A stretch of DNA of 47,550 nt, taken from assembly GCA_023091735.1 (NCBI GenBank), contig JALKBU010000335.1, forward strand, positions 1-47,550. The letters are read 5' to 3'. The stretch is from Trichomonas tenax (Eukaryota; Parabasalia; Trichomonadida; Trichomonadidae). The translations under genes were made by a program, and so were the position numbers. The notes under the pieces were generated by a model. That model was not told the origin of the DNA. It did not search any database and saw nothing but the letters and a program-made list of their open reading frames with translations. This document shows, piece by piece, positions 36,832-44,792 of the stretch (position 1 is its first letter; every line of letters starts with the position of its first letter).

Positions 36832-37147
36832 GAGATATGACAGGAACATTTGGAACTGCCGCAATTCAGAATCCTCTTCAAAATGGAATCAATTTTAGTC
36901 TTTTTCATTTATCGACAGACCATTGCACTTCTTTAAAACTCCGAAAAATAAAACATATGATTATAAAAGATTCAAACTATTTCCTGTGTTATCAGACTTG
37001 TTATTGGATTGCATATTTTTCCATATTGCTTCAATGAGCGCTTAGCTTTTGCAATCAATAAAAAATTTGATTCTTATTCTAACATTATTTAATGTTTGAT
37101 TATTAATAACAAAATTTACAAACAGTTCTTCAAATACAAACAAAATA
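36832..37147. other. Tail of the decayed gene and 3' spacer
   Basis: Bases 36837-37037 read as a 66-codon frame from ATG, but another frame over 36826-37046 also gives protein-like sequence (RFKLFPVLSDLLLDCIFF) interrupted by a stop. I read this as a frameshifted remnant and not a separate gene. The rest is AT-rich. Confidence 0.4.
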
Positions 37148-37711
37148 TTAATAATTTTCGATCTCTTCTTGTGGACGTCTGTTTCCAATACTAAAGAATC
37201 CAACAATCAATACAACAAGTTTCCATATCGATTGCGAGAAGATAACAATAATGAGATCAATTAAATTTGAACCTAATTTAAACAACAAGAATTGCAATAA
37301 CAGAATCATGTAAAGAAGTGTGTCATCAAACTTAAATGACTTAATTCTAAAGTAAAATGTTGGTTTGTGATTATTAATGAAAGTAATAAAAACAGGGATA
37401 ACTAAAAATGATGGCCCTGTTGGTGTTGTATTGAAAAATTGTCTCATTATTGTTGCAAAAGCAGTATTCCAAAGCATCCAAATCAAATATCGCCCAGAGC
37501 CGATTGAAACTTCAACGCCGCTTAAGAAACCAATGCAAACAACCGAAAGCATTACTTCTGATAAGTCATTTGAAAGAAAACAAAAATAATCTGATTGAAA
37601 TTCTGTGAAAAAATGGGTCAGCAATATGTAAGATGCAATGTAGCCGACAATTATGAAAGAATTAACCGGATGACGAATCACCCAATTAAAGTATTGCTTA
37701 ACGAATTCCAT
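37148..37711 (-). CDS. Multispan membrane protein, possibly rhomboid-like
   Basis: A 187-aa hydrophobic protein with about five membrane segments (near 14-35, 51-68, 75-92 with GSGRYLIWMLWNTAF, 98-112, and 130-175 as one or two) and a short polar C-terminus (RRPQEEIENY). The order and spacing recall rhomboid-superfamily pseudoproteases (Derlin, UBAC2, TMEM115 types), but the GxSG protease motif is not present and the match is weak. It is probably an ER or Golgi membrane protein. The 3' end of the gene is close to the decayed surface-protein remnant. A composite motif (GTCACATGTCAT on the minus strand) lies about 13-26 bases before the ATG. Confidence 0.75.
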   Translation of the reverse strand: MEFVKQYFNWVIRHPVNSFIIVGYIASYILLTHFFTEFQSDYFCFLSNDLSEVMLSVVCIGFLSGVEVSIGSGRYLIWMLWNTAFATIMRQFFNTTPTGPSFLVIPVFITFINNHKPTFYFRIKSFKFDDTLLYMILLLQFLLFKLGSNLIDLIIVIFSQSIWKLVVLIVGFFSIGNRRPQEEIENY

Positions 37712-37723
37712 TTTAAAATATTA

Positions 37724-37737
37724 TGACATGTGACATA
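37724..37737 (-). promoter_or_regulatory. Composite GTCACATGTCAT motif
   Basis: On the minus strand ATGTCACATGTCAT combines the cores of both recurrent motifs (GTCAC and ACATGTCA) just upstream of the ATG at 37711. Confidence 0.45.
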
Positions 37738-37802
37738 AAAATATGCTATGTAAATAAGTATATGACAAATAAACATTTACAAAACAAAACAAAAAATAAC
37801 AA

Positions 37803-39167
37803 TTATATTTGTGATCCTGTGGGGAACTTTTGATCAAGATGCTGATTGAATGAAGGCTTATACATTTCACATTGAACAACACCATATTCGCCTGGTCCCG
37901 GAGTGACAGATTTATTTTCTCTAAACCTAACTGATCTACTGACTGATGCTGATGGACGTTTCTTCTGAGGAAGAGTGTATGAATCTGGCGATGGAACATC
38001 TGTATCATCCTTTCCGAATCTCTTTCCTTTGCCGAATTTGATACCCAAAGCAGATGTTGTGCTTCTAATGCCATAAGCTGCAGGACCTGGGTTTGGCTCT
38101 TTGTTGACAAGCACATCACGGTCAATGCTTGCTTTGAATGCGGGGTTAGGAATTCTCCTCTTCTCCAGTTCCTCGATAGCTGAAGGAAGAGTGATATCGT
38201 AATCACCTGGAGCAGGGCCTTGCTGTCGCTGCCAGATCTCTCTCTTTGTTGCCTTCGGAATGATGCCACCTGTGTGAACAATGGTAGACTTAGATGTTTC
38301 ATAATATCCAGGGCCAGGAACGTTGACTGGATATCCTCCGTATGGCTGTTTGTCAATACCGAAGTCACCGCGTGTGGAAACTTTCTTCTTCACCATTTCA
38401 TCAGGAAGCATATACTTGCCTGGTCCTGGGATTCCGTTATCCATGACATAAGGAACATTGCGCTTCGCAGTTCCACCGAATGGGCCTTTTGTGATCTTAG
38501 CAGCAGGCCATGCTTTGTGCTCGAGCATGTAAGAATCATAGACGACTTGATCACCGAAAATATCTCTTTTATCCTTGGCACGGAAGAAAGGAGATGGTTT
38601 ATCGGAAATGTGGATCTTTCTATCTATTTCGTACTGTCCAGGACCAGGATTTCCATTATCAATAACTGGTTCTCTTTGTGGACTTCTACTATAGCCAAAA
38701 GAACCCTGCATGCTATACGATTTAGCCTCCTGTGCAGTATAAGCGCCAGGACCAGGTAAATCTGCTTTAATAATATCGTCAGTGAAAGGAACTCTTGTAT
38801 TTACGTTCTCTGGGATGTTCGCCTTAGGATTTTTGTGGACGCCTTTGGTCCAATCTGCGTCTATTGTGTATTCTCCCGGTCCAGGATTCTTTTTATTGTC
38901 GACAAAATATTTTCTTTCTGATTTAGAGAATTTAGACAGAGCAGAACCAGCCAAAATTGGAATGTTCTGGTCATACATTCCAGGCGCTGGTCCAGAATCT
39001 TTTCCTAAGCCAGGAAATAATTCTCTTTGTGTTGTAGATCCGAACGGAATCGGAGCTTTATATCTGTAGTGCGTATATTTCGGATCGTAAAGACCTGGTC
39101 CTACGTTTTCGTCTGTTGTGTGTTGCGCGAATGTAAAATTTCTTGCTGTTTTGGTTGTAATACTCAT
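37803..39167 (-). CDS. SHIPPO (sperm-tail PG-rich repeat) protein
   Basis: A 454-aa protein built of about a dozen sperm-tail PG-rich repeats, seen as PGPGxY or close variants: GPGLYDP, APGMYDQ, PGPGEYTID, PGPGAYTA, PGPGQYEID, PGPGKYML, PGPGYYET, APGDYDI, PGPAAYGI, SPDSYTL and PGPGEYGV. Such proteins bind axonemal or cytoplasmic microtubules, as expected in a flagellated cell with pelta-axostyle microtubules. The open frame extends upstream to a TTG; the first ATG is 39167 (MSITTKTARNF), and a GTCACTTTTC motif sits about 27 bases further upstream. The stop is TAA in ATATAATT. Confident. Confidence 0.94.
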   Translation of the reverse strand: MSITTKTARNFTFAQHTTDENVGPGLYDPKYTHYRYKAPIPFGSTTQRELFPGLGKDSGPAPGMYDQNIPILAGSALSKFSKSERKYFVDNKKNPGPGEYTIDADWTKGVHKNPKANIPENVNTRVPFTDDIIKADLPGPGAYTAQEAKSYSMQGSFGYSRSPQREPVIDNGNPGPGQYEIDRKIHISDKPSPFFRAKDKRDIFGDQVVYDSYMLEHKAWPAAKITKGPFGGTAKRNVPYVMDNGIPGPGKYMLPDEMVKKKVSTRGDFGIDKQPYGGYPVNVPGPGYYETSKSTIVHTGGIIPKATKREIWQRQQGPAPGDYDITLPSAIEELEKRRIPNPAFKASIDRDVLVNKEPNPGPAAYGIRSTTSALGIKFGKGKRFGKDDTDVPSPDSYTLPQKKRPSASVSRSVRFRENKSVTPGPGEYGVVQCEMYKPSFNQHLDQKFPTGSQI

Positions 39168-39693
39168 TTTAATTTCTTTTGCTCGTTTTTTGTGAAAAGT
39201 GACAGTTACATGGCACAAATTATATATACACGGCAAAATTTGGTTACATTTAGTTTACATGACAAAAAAATCACTCTATCACTAGAACTAAACCAATAAA
39301 CCATAAGACGTACTGCCTTCCTAATTTTTAGAAAATATGCTTAAGTCACAAAATATTATCAAAATCTCTTAGTACTATTTTTTGCGAGTCAGTTTATAAA
39401 CATAATATATTTTTACAAAAATTTAGATAGTGATATTGAAGAGAATGAATATAAATATAAACCAAGAAAAAAATGTATTTGATAAATCTGTATATTTCAG
39501 TGAATTGTTCTATACAGGTCCAGTATCAATGGTTCTCTGTTTAGGAGTCAATTATTAGTTCGAGAAAAAAATATGAAAATTGAATTCTCGAAAATTGTTA
39601 ATTCACCGAAGAATATTTGATAATTGTAGTAAAATAAGTGTTTGTGATTTTGTTTTCTTGTAGATATTTTGATAATTGAAGAAAGATAATTAT
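39168..39693. other. Intergenic region
   Basis: About 525 AT-rich bases between two minus-strand genes. Apart from the SHIPPO gene motif (39194-39203) and TTTACATGACAA at 39253-39264, nothing is recognised. Confidence 0.4.
39194..39203 (-). promoter_or_regulatory. GTCACTTTTC motif upstream of the SHIPPO gene
   Basis: GTCACTTTTC on the minus strand ends 26 bases before the ATG at 39167 and lies inside the longer open frame, which supports the shorter protein. Confidence 0.5.
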
Positions 39694-40251
39694 CTAACAG
39701 CATTTCTTTTCTTTCGAAGCTTGAAGAGTCGCTGTATCTTCTGGTACATGATTAGCGCAGACTGTTCCAACATATTCGAATAATTGATCAATTCCTTGTC
39801 CGGTAGCAGCTGAGCAAGTGAAGAAATTGCAATTGTGATCCTCAGCCCAGTCGTGTGCCTTCTCTTGTTCGACAGCATGTGGTTCAATATCGCACTTATT
39901 TCCTGCCAAAACGATTGGAAGATCAGGAGCAGCGTGTTTATGGAATATTTCAGCCCATTCATCCAAGTGATCGAATGAATATATGTCAGACACCGAGAAT
40001 GCAATAATGCAACAAACGACTTCCCGGAAATAGAGAGGAACAATGGTACGAAACATTTCCTGTCCTGCAGTGTCCCATACATGATATGTGAGCGGCTTTC
40101 CATTCACTTTCACTGTGACAGGAGAAACGCCAGCACCGACTGTAGGCGTGTTTAGCTTGTCAAACTCACCCGTGGAGATCCTCTGAACCATTGAAGTCTT
40201 TCCTACACCAGAATCTCCGATTACGACAACGCGTGGAGGAGATTTGGTCAT
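39694..40251 (-). CDS. Rab-family small GTPase
   Basis: A 185-aa Ras-superfamily GTPase. Nucleotide-binding motifs are complete: GDSGVGKT (12-19, P-loop), switch I Thr within NTPTVGAG (34-41), WDTAGQE (59-65), NKCD (118-121) and CSA (146-148). It ends KEKKCC, a double-cysteine site for geranylgeranylation, which identifies it as a Rab. It therefore cycles on and off vesicle membranes and directs trafficking; trichomonads have very large Rab families, and the exact Rab class is not obvious here. The effector segment is TPTVGAGVSPVTV. No promoter motif is clear, although TTTGACGA directly precedes the ATG on the minus strand. Confidence 0.94.
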   Translation of the reverse strand: MTKSPPRVVVIGDSGVGKTSMVQRISTGEFDKLNTPTVGAGVSPVTVKVNGKPLTYHVWDTAGQEMFRTIVPLYFREVVCCIIAFSVSDIYSFDHLDEWAEIFHKHAAPDLPIVLAGNKCDIEPHAVEQEKAHDWAEDHNCNFFTCSAATGQGIDQLFEYVGTVCANHVPEDTATLQASKEKKCC

Positions 40252-40824
40252 TCGTCAAATATTTACTTTTTTCATCTGATTCTCCCCCTTAACAAAATCT
40301 TTGTCAACGAAAACTCACGATTTCTCAACGACAAATGCCAAATAAATGATTTTTTTCATCATTAATTTTTATAATGCCCTATAAATGTCAATTTGTGTAG
40401 CTATTTCATTATTCGAAACTAGATCGACAATTGTTTTGGATTTTAATATATTATGAGAAAGTATGTTATATACACATCAATTTCTCTATGTTATTGTATA
40501 GGTTCTATGTGAGATTTATGCTTTTAACCTAATTGAATGAATGAAATTGATTTTCATAAATAAAACAATTGAATTCTAACTGAGATAAATTTGAAAAAGT
40601 GAATCCATTGTGATTTGTTGATTTGCTAACCAACAATATGCCTAAATGGACTATTTTTCAAATTTTAATTACCAGAAATGCTTTTCTACTGTGAATTAAG
40701 TAGAGAAACACTTGAGAAAATGTGTTTAGTTAATAGATTATTTTAAAAAGATGTGCTTATTTAAATTCGCAAAAAAAAAAAATATTTATTACTGAACAAT
40801 ATATGTTTGGGATATATTTTAGCC
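40252..40824. other. Intergenic region
   Basis: About 570 AT-rich bases, including an A tract near 40772-40782. I see no gene, repeat or known RNA here. Confidence 0.4.
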
Positions 40825-41737
40825 TCAAGCGATCATCTCTTTGTTTTCCTGATGCTCTTCAGCGTCAGATTTCTCTTTATTTTGAATATCCTGTAATTCC
40901 CCTTCACCCTTCTGGTCAACCAATTCTTTTTCTGCCTTTCGCCCGATAACGAATGATATGACAACACCAATAACACAAACAACAAATACGATTGTGAGAG
41001 TCGTGAATGATGCAATTGAAACAACATCGTAATCTTTCTTTGCGACTTCAGCCTTATTCACTCTTTGTGCTGTGATTCCTTCTTGGATTTGATTGTGTGT
41101 AATCGTCAATAACTCATTTTCACCAACTAATCCTTCGAAATATTTTCCTGTATATTTATATTTGATCCATCATCGCCACAAATATATTAAGGAACGATGT
41201 CTTTGTCTTATTTCCTGAGTGCCAATGGATGTGATCAAGATCGTTCACAAATTCTTGAAATCCTTCACGGTGGAAATGGAAGCCATTGAAGTCAACATAA
41301 TCATTCTCACCAATGGAGTATTTGAAAGCAACCGAATATTCACCGACTCCTGCAAAATAAAAACAATAATCTTGATAGGGTGATATCGTGAAATTGCGAT
41401 CGCTGTTACTCGTATTTGTTGAAAATATGATCGGTGTATATCTCGAATTGACGTAAAACTCAGAATATTCACACTCGGCGATGTATTGACGTAAATTATA
41501 TGCGAAGTATTTAGATGTCGATGATGGATTTGATACAGTTATCGTTGAGTTTTCTTTGGAGTATGGAACTCTGTATCTTTGTGCAATTTTTCCATTTTGA
41601 TTTACTGAAATCTCGAGTTCCTCTGGATTTATGATAGTTATTGCTTTACCAGCCTCAACGCTGATCGTTTGCTTGCTGTTTCCCGCAATAGAAATTGACT
41701 TGCAGACTGCCGATAGTATGAAAAAAGCAACAAACAT
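40825..41737 (-). pseudogene. Frameshifted type I membrane (surface) protein
   Basis: The first ATG at 41737 begins a signal peptide (MFVAFFILSAVCKSIS) and an extracellular domain with several N-glycosylation sites, which ends at a TAA (41156-41158). In the next frame the sequence continues without a stop from about 41169 to a TGA at 40825, giving a membrane segment (FTTLTIVFVVCVIGVVISFVIG) and an acidic cytosolic tail. The two frames overlap at 41156-41169 and differ by one base, so a single-base insertion there would explain the break. A sequencing error or a frameshift during translation are alternatives. The two parts together would give about 300 residues with a normal type I layout. The family is not recognised. 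A fold-back element is inserted at the start codon (see 41743-42120). Confidence 0.72.
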
Positions 41738-41750
41738 TCTCTGGTGTTGG

Positions 41751-41855
41751 TTTGCCACGGCGTCTTAGGGCGTCCCCGCTGTAAACCATTCATTTTTGAA
41801 TGGCTTATGGCATCCCCGACGAATTTTTTTCAAGACTTCGCGTCTCCAAATGAAC
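41751..41855 (+). repeat. Left inverted arm of the fold-back element
   Basis: Near-perfect reverse complement of 42009-42112, with only scattered mismatches and one length difference. Confidence 0.88.
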
Positions 41856-42008
41856 TTCAGCGTCCCCGACGAAAAACCCCAACAAGAAGTGCTTTCTTCA
41901 GTGATTGTGCTTCATGCAAGTGCTGTTAAGCTTTGCCAACTCTCATCTTTAATATGCGGGGGCTGCCCCCCCCCCCCGAAAACACATCGAAAATTTTCCG
42001 CATTAGTC

Positions 42009-42112
42009 GTTCATTTGGGGACGCGAAGTGTCAAAAAATTTCGTCGGGGACCCCATAAACCATTCAAAATTGAATGTTTTACAGCGGGGACGCCCTGAGA
42101 CGCCGTGGCAAA
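42009..42112 (-). repeat. Right inverted arm of the fold-back element
   Basis: Partner of 41751-41855. The high similarity suggests a recent insertion or ongoing homogenisation of the arms. Confidence 0.88.
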
Positions 42113-42128
42113 AAGCGTGCCATTCTCT

Positions 42129-42948
42129 AATTTAAATTTCTGACATTCATTCAATTTTAAATTCTGAGACGATTATATTTTTGAACCTTAAAACATCCTA
42201 TTGAAATGAATATTCATGACACAGCTTTTGACTCATTCAGCAGTTGAATAAGCATCCTAATCATCCATGCAAGGCCATATAAACGAGAGATATCATATTA
42301 AATCGCATTTTTGCACACTTTGATTGACGGTTCTTGAGCATTTTTTCGAAATTATAAAAACATTTTTTAAGGATTGTTGAATTAACTATTGATCTAAAAC
42401 TTGAATGGCAATATATAATGATACTACTACTACTATTAAGCTCCAAGCTTGAAATTATCCTGACCCTTGTTAATGAAGATATATTCAAAGTTTTGTAAAA
42501 GCATCGATTCCAAAATCACTGAATCACTGTCATGCATGAATAATGATGTATTGCTTTTAAAAATATGAGGATTATAGTACTATGTAAATGTGTTACTATA
42601 GGAAAATGACCTCAATTATTATTCAATGACGAATTAAAATGATGCTAACATGGAATTTAATAACATACTTCCATTTTTGATTTTTTGAATAAATATATTT
42701 GCATTCATTACACCATTTGATGTACATATTGCCCTTCAATAAATATATGTCATAGGTGTTTATGTAGTGGTTCAAGCAAAATTATTTAGCGTTTCGTGAT
42801 TGATGAGTAAAACTCGATTGAATGTGCATGAATATATTCATAATATTATTTAGAGTATTAAACATTATATTAAAATCACAGTACATCAAAGTATAGAACA
42901 CATATTAGAACATGTTCTCTATGGAAATGTCTGCCAAACGTTGACGAA
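42129..42948. other. Intergenic region
   Basis: About 820 AT-rich bases. There is no supported gene. Small features are a (TAC)n-like run near 42421-42437 and a 12-bp palindrome AGAACATGTTCT at 42907-42918. Bases just right of the octamer at 42121-42128 are the likely former promoter of the surface-protein gene. Confidence 0.4.
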
Positions 42949-43719
42949 TTACCAATTATATGACTTTTTGACAGAAACACGACCAGTTCTTGTAATGAAT
43001 ACATCAGGGCCGAGATCCTTCACTGGAGGCTTCTGCTCAACCTTCTTCTGTCTTCCAGGCCTCTTCTTTGGCTTTTCTGCTGGTTTATTTTCTCCTTCTG
43101 TTTCGCTTGTTTCTCTTGACTTCTTTGACTCTTCTTTCTTCTTAGCTTCATTTTTAGTTTCCTTTTTGGTCTTTCTCTTTGTTGTCTTTGTTTCTTTCTT
43201 TGGTTCCTGATCATCTACTTTAGGCGTTTTTTGTTCTTTCGATTTCGTTGTTTCTTGGGGAGTAATATCCTTTTGAGTCAAATTTACCTGAATTACGGGT
43301 GCTTTATTAGTTTGAGCATTAACAACAACAATTGAAGGTTGTTCTGATAATTTTGCATTATTAGCTTTGGCCAAAATAGTAAGTTTCTGGTAAACATCGG
43401 GATTTTGAAGTATTTCTGCCTGTCCGTGTGAATGGAATTGATGGATTTTGTCTCTCGATTCTCGATTGAATTTTTCTTGTTCGAATTCTGTATTTTTAGC
43501 GTAAAATGAAATGCAGTTTCCCTTCTGTATGAGAACGTTATGCAATCTGAGTTCGTTTAATATACTTTTAACTAAACCTAATGATACAATCGAACTTTTT
43601 TGGTAATTGCTCATTACATGTTCAAGAAATTCGCTCTCAGGTAGCCACGGTTGGTCATCTGATGTTCTTACGGCTAATGTGTAAAGCATCTTTTGACCAA
43701 TATCTTCACGTGTGATCAT
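42949..43719 (-). CDS. Basic protein with helical N-terminal domain and Lys/Glu-rich tail
   Basis: A 256-aa protein from the first ATG at 43719; the longer open frame would need a TTG. Residues 1-75 (MITREDIGQKMLYTLAV...VKSILNELRLHNVLIQKGNCISFYAKN) look like a small helical domain closing with a beta hairpin, possibly winged-helix. Residues about 145-230 are very rich in Lys, Glu and Thr, then KKRPGRQKKVEQ resembles an AT-hook or bipartite nuclear localisation signal. A nuclear, DNA- or chromatin-associated role fits the composition but is inference. No recurrent promoter motif is seen at its start. Confidence 0.75.
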   Translation of the reverse strand: MITREDIGQKMLYTLAVRTSDDQPWLPESEFLEHVMSNYQKSSIVSLGLVKSILNELRLHNVLIQKGNCISFYAKNTEFEQEKFNRESRDKIHQFHSHGQAEILQNPDVYQKLTILAKANNAKLSEQPSIVVVNAQTNKAPVIQVNLTQKDITPQETTKSKEQKTPKVDDQEPKKETKTTKRKTKKETKNEAKKKEESKKSRETSETEGENKPAEKPKKRPGRQKKVEQKPPVKDLGPDVFITRTGRVSVKKSYNW

Positions 43720-44115
43720 TAAAAATATATGAACTGATATTTTTGCCAACCGCAATAAAACATTCTCAATTTGGCAACTACAAACTTACAATAGTCAAAT
43801 TTTAGAGATTTTTTAATAATTTTATTATTATTTACCAGATCTATTCATGATATGTTAGAAAGACATATACTGGGTCTGATGATGTTAGCATGAAGAGATC
43901 TTCTTTGTAATTAGATATATTTTGATGTTTTATTTCATATCAAGAATCATTAGTATGATTTTTGTATTTAATGCATCCAAAATAGATAACCTTAATGTTA
44001 TTTTATATGATATTCGTTAATATTACAAAAATATAAATATTTTGGATTTATCCATAAATAAAGTTAACAATCTATTCATTTACATAACAAACAAAAGGAT
44101 ACCGAAATATAAAGC
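43720..44115. other. Intergenic region
   Basis: About 396 AT-rich bases. I see nothing recognisable in it. Confidence 0.35.
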
Positions 44116-44586
44116 TTATAAACCAAGATTAGAATTTCTTGATATTGGCTGTGATCTTAGTGACACACCGATCTTGCGTAGCTGGGGAAGGTGCTGTTGT
44201 TCGCGCTGCTTAAAATCTCCAGCATTTTTAGTTCGTAAATCAACGATTTCTTCAACAGACATTCTATGAAGAGGATCCCCTGATTTTGCTGTTGCACTGA
44301 ACAGAAGATAGGGTTCTATGATTCTTTTTTGCTGTACACGTGTTTGAATTATTCTCATTTTTGAAAAACGTCTTTCCCACTCTTTTGCTATAGACTCTGA
44401 GTTGTGTATGTTTGGGTCGGATTTAGTCCTCGTCGCAGGTTCGACAGGAAGTTGACGAATCGAATAATTTTTTCGCGAATCGATTGGTGATTGAAGGAAT
44501 TGGTTCAGGTCCAAGTCTATCTCTGAAATTTTCGACGTTTGTGAAATCATTGATGTCTTTGAGCGTCCAGAAAGATCAGAATTCAT
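44116..44586 (-). CDS. Small hydrophilic protein of unknown function
   Basis: A 156-aa hydrophilic, Ser/Arg-rich protein without signal peptide or membrane segment. The N-terminal third looks disordered. A helix (ESIAKEWERRFSKMRIIQTRVQQKRI, about 64-89) may be a short coiled coil. The last third (DPLHRMSVEEIVDLRTKNAGDF) may be a small helical motif. I do not recognise a family. Codon pattern and length support a real gene. A TTTACATGTCA motif (44725-44735) lies about 140 bases upstream, but this could be the 3' side of the next gene. Confidence 0.65.
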   Translation of the reverse strand: MNSDLSGRSKTSMISQTSKISEIDLDLNQFLQSPIDSRKNYSIRQLPVEPATRTKSDPNIHNSESIAKEWERRFSKMRIIQTRVQQKRIIEPYLLFSATAKSGDPLHRMSVEEIVDLRTKNAGDFKQREQQHLPQLRKIGVSLRSQPISRNSNLGL

Positions 44587-44792
44587 GTATATAAAAAAAT
44601 TATATTCGTTATTCCCTGACTGGAAAAATTGTATGAAAGATCTCTATGTTTTATTATCTATATAGTACAAGGAGTATATTTTTCGCCATTTTAGGACGAA
44701 TCAAAATTTTGTCAAAAATTTAATTTACATGTCAAAAATCGACATATAAACTAAAAATTTCATTTTCATCCATATGGAATGATTTTGGATCA

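Larger units (their letters stand above)
41743..42120. mobile_element. Fold-back (MITE-like) element with 105-bp inverted arms
   Basis: A 378-bp GC-rich insert in AT-rich DNA. The left arm (41751-41855, starting TTTGCCACGGCGTC) and the right arm (42009-42112) are near-perfect inverted repeats over about 105 bp. The middle (41856-42008) has no coding frame and includes GGGGGCTG followed by 12 C's. Outside each arm come 8 unmatched bases and then the 8-bp direct repeat CATTCTCT (41735-41742 and 42121-42128), as expected of a target-site duplication; 8-9 bp would suit a Mutator-like family. It has no transposase and so would need help to move. The insertion point is the start of the surface-protein gene, whose ATG lies within the duplicated octamer. 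Confidence 0.85.

Noticed and set aside
37721..38368. 215-codon minus-strand frame overlapping the SHIPPO gene
   Set aside because: Shifted frame of the repeat-rich SHIPPO gene; its tail reads through the spacer and promoter motifs.
38220..38759. 179-codon plus-strand frame over the SHIPPO gene
   Set aside because: Antisense shadow of the repeats, without recognisable domains.
42261..42488. 75-codon minus-strand frame in the 42.1-42.9 kb spacer
   Set aside because: Chance frame over spacer and a (TAC)n run; no protein-like features.
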